Of a DNA stretch of 64,000 nt, positions 52,560-62,357 are shown piece after piece. Positions within the stretch are counted from its first letter, which is position 1, and every line of letters begins with the position of its first letter. The stretch is from Tetranychus cinnabarinus (taxonomy: Eukaryota; Arthropoda; Arachnida; Trombidiformes; Tetranychidae). Both the position numbers and the translations under genes were made by a program. Where the stretch lies: assembly GCA_022266195.1 (NCBI GenBank), contig WHVY01000003.1:4960001-5024000 (forward strand). Direction: 5' to 3'. The notes under the pieces are model-generated. The model was not told where the DNA came from. It saw only the letters and a program-made list of their open reading frames with translations, and searched no databases.

Positions 52560-54420
52560 AGCTCAGGCTCAGGCTCAAGCTCAGGCCCAGGCCCAGGCCC
52601 AGGCTCAGGCTCAAGCTCAGGCTCAGGCTCAGGCTCAGGCCCAGGCTCAGGCTCAGGCCCAAGCTCAGGCTCAAGCTCAAGCTCAGGCTCAGGCGCAAGC
52701 TCAAGCTCAGGCTAAGGCTAAGGCTCAGGCCCAAGCTCAGGCTCAGCCTCAACAACAACCTCGATCGCAAGCTTTGCAGCATCAGCAGCAGCATCAGCAT
52801 CAGCATCAACATCAGCATCAGCATCAGCATCAACAACAACCGCTGCAACAACAACAACAGCCACCTCTCTCTCTACCACAACAACCCCAGGTCCCGGTAG
52901 TTTCACAGCCTCAGCAATTACAACAACTTTTACAACATCATCAACAGAAACAATCGATTGCTAATGTTGCCCAGCAGTTACCAATAACTCAACATCATCA
53001 AATTCAGCAAACGCAGCATCAACAACACCAGCTTCCGATTCATCACCAAATCCAGCATACTCACCAGCAACCCCAACATCTTCCTTTACACCATCAGTAT
53101 CAGCAACAATTACACCAATTTCAGTATCAACAAAGCTTCCAACATCAATTTTCTGCTGCTTTATCTCAACCAGCTATAGGAGCTGGTTTTATACCATTGG
53201 ATAAAAATGCTCTTAGTGAAGAGTTATTTGAATGGAAAAGGGACCTAAAAGATAATAAATGGGGGTTTGAAATTTGGGGTAGCAACAGTAGTAGTCTCAA
53301 TGAACGTCCCTTGAACTATGATCAGGTGAATCATGTCAATGATCCCATCAAAGAGAAAACTAGTCATCTCTCACCAGATGACAAGTCTGATAACCATAGT
53401 GATCAACTGAAGCATAGTAAAAATGAAGAAACTGGAAACAAGTCATCTACAAGAAATCATCCTCTTCCTAGTGAACGGAACAATGAGGTTAGAGAGAGAA
53501 GACGCAGGGAAAGTGATAAAATAGTTAGGAAGCCTACAAGTTCAAGAAGTAGTGTCAGATCTAACCAAGTTAAAGAAAAAAGTAGTCATGATAGAGAAAA
53601 CCGAGAAGAGCGCTCTGAATTTTCTAGGCGAGGTGGAACTAGCAGTAGTGGAGGAGTTCCGTTCCGAGGTGGTCGCAGGGAATACCGTAGTACAAGACTA
53701 CCTTCCGGAGAAAAACCTACACATTATAACAATGATGATAAATATTCTAAAAATATTTCATCAAACTCTAGGAAAATTACTCGAACATCACATAAGCGAT
53801 CTTCGATTTCAGAAACTTATGAAAAGGATGAAAGAAAACGAAAAAATCAAATTAAATCTGATAATTTAGACAAAAACCATCCTGACGAAGGAGAATCTGC
53901 TAAAAACTCTTCAAGAAATAAAAATTCTTCGAAGGGTAAAAGTTCTTCAAAAAGTGAAATCCCAAATCGCCATGATAATAAAAGCAGTGATAACAATAAT
54001 CACGACCATCCAATTAAAAACCAAACAACCTTTACTCGAACCGTGGTTGTCGCTAATGAAACAGTAAATCATGATGTATCCAATTCTGCAAGCTCTCATA
54101 AAGAAGGAAACAAAACAAACCACTCTGTAAGCAGCTTCGATAAAGCAGCCTCAGGAATCTCGCCCAACTTAGCTTCTGAAAATCAAGCAGATAAATCAGT
54201 TTCTAGCAATCAAGGTCGAGAAGAGGGTAAAAAGATTCGTAATACCGCTCCACCTTTCCGTAACAATCCAAAAGGTGATGTAACTCGTTCAAGGAATTAT
54301 CCATCAAATTATGGTCCGCCTCCTTCTAAAGCTGCCTTTGAAACAGTTAGCAAAGGCCCGTCTTCAACTTCACAAATCTTTGATCCTCCAAATGGAAAAC
54401 AATTCAAAAAGATTAATTAA
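49048..54420 (+). CDS. PRRC2: PRRC2/BAT2 family protein (Drosophila nocte homologue)
   Basis: Eight in-phase exons: 49048-49171, 49357-49689, 49773-50408, 50585-50628, 50734-50861, 50926-51307, 51383-51955 and 52015-54420 (TAA), for 1,541 aa. PRRC2 proteins are large, disordered, cytoplasmic RNA-associated proteins linked to stress granules and translation; fly nocte is needed for temperature entrainment of the clock. The BAT2 N-terminal domain is plain: KYSSLNINNLYKGKSLESP, VIPKHGLQTLGKVGAIRRIP, LPSLKSENAGNNPNVNIVPS, GGQGW, then FPQEFPELDGGD. Later come DWVAPPNDIDYNAKLVFSDD, a charged coiled-coil (about 620-690, VERARKRREEEEKKFEA), polyQ (about 784-823), a Gln-Ala run (about 880-985), His/Gln repeats, a conserved-looking SEELFEWKRDLKDNKWGFEI, and an RS/KS-rich C-terminus. 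ATG 49048 is taken as the start because an upstream ATG at 49032 is out of frame. Confidence 0.95.
52141..52270 (+). repeat. CAG/CAA repeat encoding polyQ in PRRC2
   Basis: Mixed CAG and CAA codons give about 40 near-continuous glutamines interrupted by His and Arg. Codon mixing makes pure-repeat slippage less likely than in an uninterrupted CAG tract. Confidence 0.92.
52420..52750 (+). repeat. CAGGCT hexanucleotide repeat encoding (Gln-Ala)n in PRRC2
   Basis: The unit CAGGCT, with CAAGCT/CAGGCC variants, repeats for about 300 bp and encodes alternating Gln and Ala with occasional Val, Thr, Pro and Lys. The antisense Leu-Ser ORF across it is a shadow. Confidence 0.93.
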
Positions 54421-54443
54421 TTATTTGTAACACCTTAAGAACC

Positions 54444-54449
54444 AATAAA
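54444..54449 (+). promoter_or_regulatory. Candidate poly(A) signal of PRRC2
   Basis: AATAAA 24 nt after the PRRC2 stop codon; a second lies at 54518-54523. Confidence 0.45.
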
Positions 54450-55091
54450 AAGCAATATGTTACTCTTTGAGTTTCAAAGTGTTTCAAATGCTTTTACTTG
54501 TCCAACTGTATCTTTTTAATAAATATGGGTGAAGTGAACAATCTTAGAAGCTTTTGAATATACTTTGATAATTATTATTTAATATTGTTATTTTAAGAAA
54601 TTCCTTAAACCTGCAATTACCAGCATTCCTGTAAATCAGCATGCAGTTTTCAACCCTTTAAGATGAAACCATTTCCTTTAGAAATCCTTTATTAGTGCGA
54701 TCTTTGTTTGCTTAACCTTCTCTTTTCATTAACCTTTTCTCATTCTCTTAATTTTCCATGTGGTTAACATCTATTATTTGATCGGTTCAGTCTTATCAAA
54801 CACTGGCTTCTAATTTACTTCGAGCTAAACAAAATTTTTACTCAACAGATTCTAAAGAGTCTTAATTTGTTGATCAGTGATAATCAGTTTTATCGTTGGT
54901 ATCGCTATTACTGGATAAAAAAGATCTGTTACAAGAACTTCGAAATTGATTTTGAAAGAAATTTTTATGCTTTGTTCAAATGATTGAATCTTAATTGCTG
55001 TCAATCAGTATTTATTTGACAAAAATTAGATTTAGAGTAAAAAGACTATTTATACTAATTTCGCTCGAAGTTTAGGACTTACAACTTGTTA

Positions 55092-55140
55092 GTGTAAATA
55101 AGCTATTTTAAGGTACTCTCATTATCTGGTAACTCTACTT
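55092..55140 (+). repeat. Fragment related to the 60.4-kb MITE
   Basis: Shares TAGTGTAAATAAGCTATTTT exactly with the right end of the element at 60399-60704, then continues in a weaker match ending in TATCTGGTA-like sequence. No matching left end was found nearby, so this looks like a truncated copy. Confidence 0.6.
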
Positions 55141-55318
55141 CATTCAGCAGAGTTACTAATATCTAACCTATCGTATTGTATGTTTGCTCCTTACTAAAAT
55201 TGCTTCTATTGCTTGTGTAGCTGTTTTGACACAAAACATTGTAATTTCCAATGTATAATACTAAATAAGACTTTCTTTTTTTTATGTTCCTTAATTAATT
55301 GTTCGTGTAATTATCAAG

Positions 55319-58300
55319 ATGGATAGTATATCATCTGCTGTATCTAATAGTATTAATCATTCACTAGGATCTGAAACTACTAATTTAAAACATTTGGACA
55401 ACTCATTTCAGAATAACTCAGGCCATGGAATATTGGCTTACACTCCGATTTTCCTACAAACGGGTACAGCTCAAACTATTGCTGGATTCTTTGTATGGTT
55501 AGCTCTCATCATCTCTTGTCATCAGGTAAATTATCAAATCATTTTTTCTTGGTAATAGAAAAGTTCAAGAGTTAAGCCTCAGTCACATCATTTACTGAGT
55601 TTATACTCTTGTCCTCTCTATATTGGACACTTCCTGACTGGTTAATCAGTACTATACATAACCGCTTTGCTCAATTTCAAAGGCTCTGACAGTGTTAAAA
55701 TAATGTATCTTTAATTCATTAGCTTTAATGAGAAGCCATTCATATCATTTAAATGTTTATTTTCAAGCTAGGCTATGGCTATATCCAATTTTGGAGTCAC
55801 TCACCTTGTATAATACGTTTAACCATATTGAATGTATTTTAGCATTACTAATATACTCTTCATCCGTTTTATTAATCTTATATTGGTCTCATTTGTTGCA
55901 TTAAATCAATATATAAATTTCATTGTAATACAATTATCAGATCAGTTGCAAAATTTGTTGTTGACCTCGTTGTAATGAAAGAGTTGAAATGTATGATGGT
56001 GAAATCAGTTCATTGTTGACTTATTTCCATGTTATTATATATTCCACTACTAATAATTTTTTTTCTCTCATTTATAGATTTATCAACATCTTCGAATATA
56101 CACTATGCCATCAGAACAGAGATACATCGTCCGAATCTTATTTATTGTACCTATTTATGGTTTTGATTGTTGGTTAAGTTTACTTTTCTTTAAAGACAAT
56201 TACTATGTCTACTTCGATTCAGTCCGTGATTGGTATGAAGGTGAGTACCAACGATGACTAATCACTGTTCATTCCTATCAAAAAATATAAGATGACACAT
56301 TCGAAAATAGCTCACTGGATTAATCCTCCCCGAAATGGGCGGCATTTGGAATTCACGCAAATTCATCATGATTTAATAGCTTATCAATCAGATTCAATTT
56401 CTGGTATGAAATATCAATCAGAATTCTCTGAAATTGATTGTGAATTAGCTCCTCGGGGAGTAATGCAAATAAGCTATTTCAACAGTGTCTCATTATCTTG
56501 AAGTCTGCCTTACTTTGATTTACAACTTATGTATTAAATATGAAACTAATTTAACGAATTTTTGTTCTAATTTTTGCTAATCCAATTATCTTTTTTATTC
56601 CTCTCTCCTTTTCAATATTTATAGCTTTTGTAATTTATAATTTCTTGGCTCTTTGTTATGAATATCTTGGTGGCGAATGTAATATTATGTCAGAGATTAG
56701 AGGCCAGCCAATTAAATCGACTTGGTGGTACGGTACTTGTTGCTTAGCTGGAAAGACTTACACAATTGGATTTCTCAGGTTTTGTAAACAAGCAACCCTT
56801 CAATTTTGCGCCATCAAACCAATCATGTCGGTCGTTACACTGATACTTCAAGCATTTGGAAAATATCGTGATGGTGATTGGAGCGCAGACAGTGGCTATC
56901 TTTATGTCACTCTCATCTATAATTTCAGCGTCTCCTTAGCACTTTATGGACTAATATTGTTTTATCAAGCTACCAAAGATCTTCTCTCTCCATATGATCC
57001 AATCTGGAAGTTTTTCACCGTTAAATCTGTTATTTTTCTCTCGTTCTGGCAAGGTTGGTTTACAAGTGAAATTTCAACCTAAAAAGCGCTATTTCTCATA
57101 GTTGTCTTCCACAGAGTCATATTTTGTTAGCCTATTTTGTTCATAAAAGTTACAAGCTAATACTCCATTATATTCATGCAAAAGCTTAATGAAAGAACCA
57201 TCTCCAGGATATTTACTTCTTTTATTGCCTTATAAATATTTCCCAGTAATGAAATCATTTTTCAAACATGGCTATGAGAAATAAGTTATAAATTTGAGTT
57301 CGAAATCATTTTATTGAAATAATTGGACATTTATTCCATAGAAAGAGCCTTAAAATGCATTTAGACATCTAGGACTATTAGTATTTCCAAAAAAAACTCT
57401 ATTCAAATAGATAATAGTAAACTTTATTGAACTGCCTTTAACCCTTTTTGCTGTCTTTTGACAATCTCTTTTGAATGCAATTATTGACTTTTACCTTGTT
57501 TTCACTTTTTTTCATCTAGGAGTTATTCTGGCTGTCCTCGAAAAGGCTAATCTATTACCTGAGTTCTATGCTAGCGGAGCTAAAGCTAGCACTGGTACAG
57601 TTTCAGCTGGTTATCAAAATTTCTTGATATGCGTTGAGATGTTATTTGCATCGCTGGCCTTGCGTTACGCTTTCCCATACCAGGTAATATTTTTTGCATA
57701 CTTGTATTATTGTCATGAGTTTAAAGTTTCTTAACCGGTTTTAACACAAGTTCATCATAGATGCTACTATCAAAATACACATTTTTTTGGTGAAAATTAT
57801 TTAATGATATTTATGATCAAGAAAAGTTTCACACATACGTCGACACACTCCTTGCTTTTTTTGCCTTTTTTGCTTGTAACTGAGTAACAACTTTCGTTTA
57901 ACTGTAAATGGTATCAATCTTGTTCACTTATAATCCTACGGTATTATTCACTATTTATATTGGATTTTTATCTCCTTTTTATATTGTTAGTCGATCAGTC
58001 TACAGGTTTTTCATTTGCTTAATTGCTTCTGCACTGTTCTTTTGCTTCTTTTAATCAACTCGAGATTAGTTTGATTAACGATCAAGGTAATAAACCTTTC
58101 TTGGCAATTTCTTTATCAAGTCATTAGAATAGTTATAGATATTGCGTTTCTTATGAAAATTTAAATTCAGCAGTTATTATCAAACTACAAACAACGTATT
58201 TTTGATTTCGGACAAATATTTATGTTGTTGCTAGTCATCTATCAATTCTTCCTGTTTTCAGTCATTTCATTGCTAACACTTTGCTCCTCATTTAACAACC

Positions 58301-59433
58301 CTAATCGTTTATTACAAATGAAAATGAAAATTGCCTTGTTTACTTCATTATTTATGATTTACATTTGTTAGTTTTATGTGACTGGATGCTGAATTGTAGG
58401 TATAGCCGTAAAAGTATTTTGACATTCATGCTTTATGTGTATAAAATTATCTATGGAGCTGATTTTGATTCTTTCATCTTACCTTTGATAACTTTGATTT
58501 TAAATTTTACAATTCCTTCCAGTTTTCATTTATTCAATGAACTCTCAATAAACCATGAAATATCTTTTCAAATAGAAGGTAGATGCTCGGTTAATTTAAA
58601 GTCTACTTGTCTTGTCAAATGATGAAGCTCATGGCGAATTAAATTTTCAAACAAAAAAGGATGAAAAAAGATAAAATAGTGAAAACTGAGGAACCATATT
58701 GATGTAATTTTTAACAATGGAAAGAGTTGACTGGAAAATTCGGTTAAGAAGTTTGTTTTTTTCTCCTCAAATTTCATCTTATCTTTAATGCTTCAATTGT
58801 TTCTCATTGATTGAGTATATATCAAAAGTCTTTAATTGTCTAATAAACAGTTGCCTTACCTTGTATCTCACTTTACTCAATACTCTTTCTCACATTTATC
58901 TCCTTTTTTCCCCTCGCCCACAGATTTACGGTGATGGTTGCTCTTCAGATGGCAACGTACGATCTGTTACCATGCAGAGCATATCAAGCAGCTTAAAAGA
59001 AACAATGAATCCTAAGGACATAATGAACGATGCCATTCACAACTTTCACCCCCAATATCAGCAATATACTCAATATCATTCACCAACACCAACTAAAGCA
59101 GCTGAAGGAAGCAGCAAAGTATCTGGTATTGGAGGGTCAACCAGTGGAGTCAGTAAAGCAGCTAATGGAGCCCATGATTCTCATCATCACCAACAAAATT
59201 TTGATCATTCAGGAGGAATCGTTAATCTCGGTGTTTCGATTGAATCAGAAAGTTCAATAATAGCTCCAGGATCAACACCAGTCGCAGCTTCATCTTCGAC
59301 AGCAGCTAATGTAGGGACATCATCATCGGCAGCCAGTAAAAAGTCCTCCCCGCCCTCTCGACCACTTCAAACAATCAGTCAAAATTACTCAGAAAAAACT
59401 ACTTTGCTTAACTCGGATGACGAGTTTCAATGA
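55319..59433 (+). CDS. TMEM184B: TMEM184B-like seven-transmembrane protein (organic solute transporter alpha fold)
   Basis: Five in-phase exons, 55319-55525, 56078-56240, 56625-57053, 57520-57683 and 58924-59433 (TGA), give 490 aa. The family is related to solute carrier Ost-alpha; TMEM184B functions in endosomal trafficking and axon maintenance in animals, with no settled biochemical activity. Membrane segments can be seen at IAGFFVWLALIISC, IVRILFIVPIYGFDCWLSLL, AFVIYNFLALCYEYL, FCAIKPIMSVVTLILQAFG, LYVTLIYNFSVSLALYGLIL, FFTVKSVIFLSFWQGVILAV and FLICVEMLFASLALRYAFPY. Family signatures include IYQHLRIYTMPSEQRYIVRI, GGECNIMSEIRGQPI and LPEFYASGA. The last exon encodes the cytosolic tail IYGDG...VTMQSISSSLKETMNPKDIM, then low-complexity Ser/Thr/Ala, ending KTTLLNSDDEFQ. 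Intron 2 contains a degenerate MITE. An upstream non-coding exon is possible. Confidence 0.95.
56285..56505 (+). mobile_element. Degenerate MITE-like element in TMEM184B intron 2
   Basis: The left end (AAGATGACACATTCGAAAAT...CCTCCCCGA) is roughly repeated inverted at the right end (reverse complement AAGATAATGAGACACTGTTG...ACTCCCCGA). The right part AAATAAGCTATTTC and the left part with a GGAATTCA core resemble the 60.4-kb element. Ends and target-site duplication are unclear, so the boundaries are approximate. The 69-codon ORF here belongs to the repeat. Confidence 0.5.
57684..58923 (+). other. 1.2-kb intron 4 of the TMEM184B-like gene
   Basis: GTAATA to CACAG interval. Short AT-rich ORFs at 58365 and 58568 have no recognisable family, and I see no exon. 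Confidence 0.7.
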
Positions 59434-59727
59434 GTAGTTTATTCCTCTGCTTTAATTGAAAATCAATGCAGTTGGGACTAATTTTGAGCTACAGTGTGAT
59501 GTTTTGTTGACCTGAAAACGAAAGTTTTGTCAAATTTGTAAAAAGATTGAAACGTAAAGATATATCAGATGGAGATTAAAGAGGGGTAACTGTGGAAGGA
59601 GAGGGATTCAAGGAAGAAATTTATCCGGCTACTCCTTTTAGCCAAACAATGTAAAAAGAACAAGATTAATGATGAATCGAAAGGAATGTTGAATCAACTG
59701 TGTTTACTTCAAATCTAAACTTCATTC

Positions 59728-59730
<3 letters not shown>

Positions 59731-59767
<37 letters not shown>
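59731..59767 (+). repeat. (CT)n microsatellite
   Basis: An uninterrupted CT run of about 30 nt followed by TTCTCTC, in the presumed TMEM184B-like 3' UTR. Confidence 0.93.
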
Positions 59768-59768
<1 letters not shown>

Positions 59769-60004
59769 TCATCTTCTAATTCTGTGAAACAAGTGATAAA
59801 CCATTATTATCTTTGTCAAATCCGTTGAAGTGAAAACTTGACGCAAAAAAAGCAAAATTGCTCTACCTTTTCGATTAACTTTCCCTGATTATGTCAACTT
59901 CTATTTCCACTTTCTACTTCATCAACATCATTCTACTTTTTCATTTTAATTTCAAAGTTCTTGTTATCTTTCTATGTGCACTAAAGATTGAAACTCAATT
60001 ATGA

Positions 60005-60010
60005 AATAAA
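60005..60010 (+). promoter_or_regulatory. Candidate poly(A) signal of the TMEM184B-like gene
   Basis: AATAAA 572 nt after the stop codon; another lies near 60053. Confidence 0.35.
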
Positions 60011-60104
60011 TTAGTTGATTGTGAACATTATCATTAATTTGAAATGTTAAGAAATAAATCTTATTAACACATGAAACATTGTACATATTATCATTTAGAG
60101 TGAA

Positions 60105-60840
60105 AAATGGTTCCAGAATCAAGTCAAATACATTATTTTGAAATCCGTAAATCCAGAATATGGAAACTGTACTGTTGAGGGAATTGATATGGACAGTTCC
60201 GTGCGAAGTGTCTATTTAGTTGAAATTCATGATAGATATTTAGCTTTGATTTCGATTGTCTAGATAAAACTGACGAGACAGGTTGTGGACCCACTTGTCC
60301 TGAGTCAGATTCCCGTTGCATGGCATTGTCATGCTCTTGGTAGTTGTAAAGATCATTTGAAATCAATGGCCTGTACCTTTAATTGATGTGATGTGATACA
60401 GTGACCTACCAGATACTGCACCTACCAGATAATGCACATAAATTTTTCAATGGTCCCCATTATGGGGGAGCTATATTTACTTTTGAATTCAGTCGAATTT
60501 CGATTCGATTTCTGTAATTATCTAATGGCTTAATTCAATTTTCTTTCGTGAAATTTTAATTAAAAAACTCCCAAAATCAGTTTAAAAAAACATTTTCGCC
60601 TTAATTTGATCTATTAAGGAAGATTGAAAATCATGAATTAAACTGATCGACGAATAGTGTAAATAAGCTATTTTGCGAGTGGTGCAGTATCTGGTAGGTG
60701 ACTGTACATTTCATTATGCTCAAAGGAAAAAGGTTCATTAACTTGTCCACCTGATTTACATAGTTGTTCTGATAGTCATTGTATCAATATTTACCCGAAT
60801 CTGATGGTTACAATGATTGGATTTAGACTCTTTTAATCTT
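60105..60840 (+). pseudogene. Broken vitellogenin-receptor copy, split by a MITE
   Basis: On the + strand the sequence encodes pieces clearly matching VgR in this same window. ESSQI...YFEI then PEYGNCTVEGIDMDSS and RSVYLVEI match the start of propeller 1 (VgR has PEYGNCTVKGIDMDSS). It jumps directly to DCLDKTDETGCGPTCPESDS and RCM, matching the LDLa 1-2 junction of the second ligand-binding cluster. Next come CT and CD residues, interrupted at 60399 by a MITE and resuming at 60707 with the ...FHC.EGK segment of the third repeat. It then jumps again to TCPPDLHSCSDSHCI and, after a frameshift, SDGYNDW, matching LDLa 6. Internal deletions, in-frame stops and frameshifts show it is not functional. 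All matching parts of the parent fall in its single long exon, so the copy mechanism (DNA duplication or retrocopy) cannot be told from introns. Confidence 0.87.
60399..60704. mobile_element. 306-bp MITE with TA target duplication (Tc1/mariner-type)
   Basis: Terminal inverted repeats of about 24 bp begin CAGTGACCTACCAGATACTG on the left; the right end, reverse-complemented, differs at one base (CAGTCACC...). TA flanks both ends (60397-60398 and 60705-60706). The left terminus carries a tandem second copy of its 16-bp CCTACCAGATACTGCA unit (with one change), which the right end lacks. There is no ORF. It sits inside the VgR pseudogene, whose reading continues on both sides. Confidence 0.87.
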
Positions 60841-61060
60841 TAAAGACATAAAAGTTGAGTCTATTGGTGCTATTTAATAATTCATCCGATAGACAGTTTT
60901 CGATAAAATCGAGTCTAAATTAGGAACTTCGATCGCCTTTTATGCAATTATAGAAGCAGATTTTTTCATGAAGCTAATTTCACTGATTTTACTTTTGATC
61001 TCGATTTCTCTTCTGTTCTCTTGATTTTGGCCGATGGCCTTAAAACTTTGAGACTTAATA

Positions 61061-61271
61061 CAGTAGTCATTAGACTTAAGTTAACAAAATAGTGCCACAC
61101 TTAAGTTAATTTTCAGGTGTCGCCATCTCGGTAATAATTAGTTTTCAGAGAAACTAGACAATAGAGAAATGGACAAAATTAAATTCGATCTTAAAGGTAC
61201 TTTTATTTCTTGTTAGATGGCGACTATGAAAAAAATATCGACTTTTGTTAACTTAAGTCTAATGACTACTG
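61061..61271. mobile_element. 211-bp MITE with perfect 29-bp terminal inverted repeats and TA target duplication
   Basis: Ends beginning CAGTAGTCATTAGACTTAAG match perfectly for 29 bp in inverted orientation (61061-61089 and 61243-61271), bordered by TA on each side. A second inverted pair, TCGCCATCT (61120-61128) and AGATGGCGA (61215-61223), lies inside. There is no coding capacity. The perfect ends suggest recent mobility. Confidence 0.9.
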
Positions 61272-61653
61272 TAATTCGAGAATGGCATCGTTTACAATAA
61301 CCATTCTTTCATCTAACAGAGTTCATTGTGGGTTATAATATTAAATGACTGAATACTGAATAAAATCTGAGCTGATTCATTTTATAATGAAGACAGGATT
61401 AATGAATAAAGGTTGAAAATTCTAGATGAACATAAAATACGAAACTAATCATAGGGGATTACAGAAACGTTTGGAAATATAAAATAACTTTAGGGTAAAT
61501 TATTTAAAGATTAATTATGTAAATATTGTAGCAATACTTTGTAACAAAAATGCCTAAACATGGGTAACCAGATTATCAGCCGATTATTCATTATCAATAA
61601 TTGAAGAATATAATTTTGTAATAGAAATATTTTATTGAAAAATTAACTTTGTC

Positions 61654-61737
61654 ACAAATACACTGGAGCTGACTCGAATGCAGGCATTGCTTAATTGTTG
61701 ACTATTATAGTTTAATAGATTTTCCCTTTTAAATAGG
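61654..61737 (+). repeat. Direct repeat, copy 1
   Basis: CACAAATA..GGAGCTGACTCGAATGCA through TTGTTGACTATTATA to CTTTTAAATAG, matching the copy at 62081-62166 with scattered differences and short indels. Confidence 0.85.
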
Positions 61738-62080
61738 AAAAATTTAATATCAATTAAAATCACACATTTTCATTCAATTTATCGAAGAGTTGAAACTCAT
61801 TTTACAAATAAACTAAACTTTTCCTCAAAACTGATGATCAGACACTTTATGCACCCATAACTGTCAAAAATCAATCCCAGTTTCAATTTGAGCGTGATTT
61901 TACCGAAAACTATCATGAAAATTTTCAATTTGTCCAATAAATCCCTTTGAATGTCCAAACTAATAGTTTGAACCGATTTCTGTATTAAACCTTTCAATAG
62001 ATTTCTATTCATTTTACAAGCCAATTTTCTATTATTTTGTCTTTTTGCTCATTTGCTTATGCTGTGCCGTCCCATTAACC

Positions 62081-62166
62081 ACAAATAAACTAGAGCTGAC
62101 TCGAATGCAAGCTTTGCTTGATTGTTGACTATTATATTATAATTAATAAACTTTCACTTTTAAATA
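62081..62166 (+). repeat. Direct repeat, copy 2
   Basis: Second copy of the roughly 85-bp unit at 61654-61737, about 427 bp away in the same orientation. Confidence 0.85.
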
Positions 62167-62261
62167 GTTTTGAAAAAGCGCAAAATTTTCAATTCACGAT
62201 TACATCTTGTGCTTTGATTGCTTAAATTTAAAGATTAAAAATGTTGGTATTTTAATAGATA

Positions 62262-62267
62262 TTTATT
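62262..62267 (-). promoter_or_regulatory. Candidate poly(A) signal of the JHAMT-like gene
   Basis: AATAAA on the - strand, 91 nt beyond the stop codon. Assigned by position only. Confidence 0.5.
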
Positions 62268-62357
62268 AATAGTTAGTCATTCAATTTTACTGAATAGCTT
62301 AGATCATATAGACATACAGATATGTTGGAATGCTAATTTAGAGCGAATAACTGCCAA

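Larger units (their letters stand above)
54421..55318. other. Spacer between PRRC2 and the TMEM184B-like gene
   Basis: AATAAA hexamers at 54444 and 54518 are candidate poly(A) signals for PRRC2. The segment 55092-55140 resembles the right end of the MITE at 60399-60704. I see no coding exon. Confidence 0.6.
59434..60104. other. 3' region of the TMEM184B-like gene
   Basis: Likely 3' UTR and spacer with a CT microsatellite (59731-59767) and AATAAA at 60005-60010 and about 60053. No coding sequence is visible. Confidence 0.55.
60841..62357. other. Repeat-rich spacer between the VgR pseudogene and the JHAMT-like gene
   Basis: Contains a second TA-flanked MITE (61061-61271), a pair of direct repeats (61654-61737 and 62081-62166) and the likely 3' UTR of the JHAMT-like gene (AATAAA on - at 62262-62267). 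The 75-codon - strand ORF at 61797 lies between the direct repeats and has no recognisable family. Confidence 0.6.

Noticed and set aside
52100..52906. Long antisense ORFs across the PRRC2 repeats (Leu-Ser and Val/Ala-rich)
   Set aside because: Produced by reading the CAG/CAA and CAGGCT repeats backwards; no independent signal.
57088..57290. Inverted TATTTCTCATAG pair in TMEM184B intron 3
   Set aside because: Only about 12-13 bp match with unclear ends and no target duplication; too weak to call an element.
60133..60366. 77-codon - strand ORF at the VgR pseudogene
   Set aside because: Reads the pseudogene backwards; the + strand frames match VgR, this one matches nothing.
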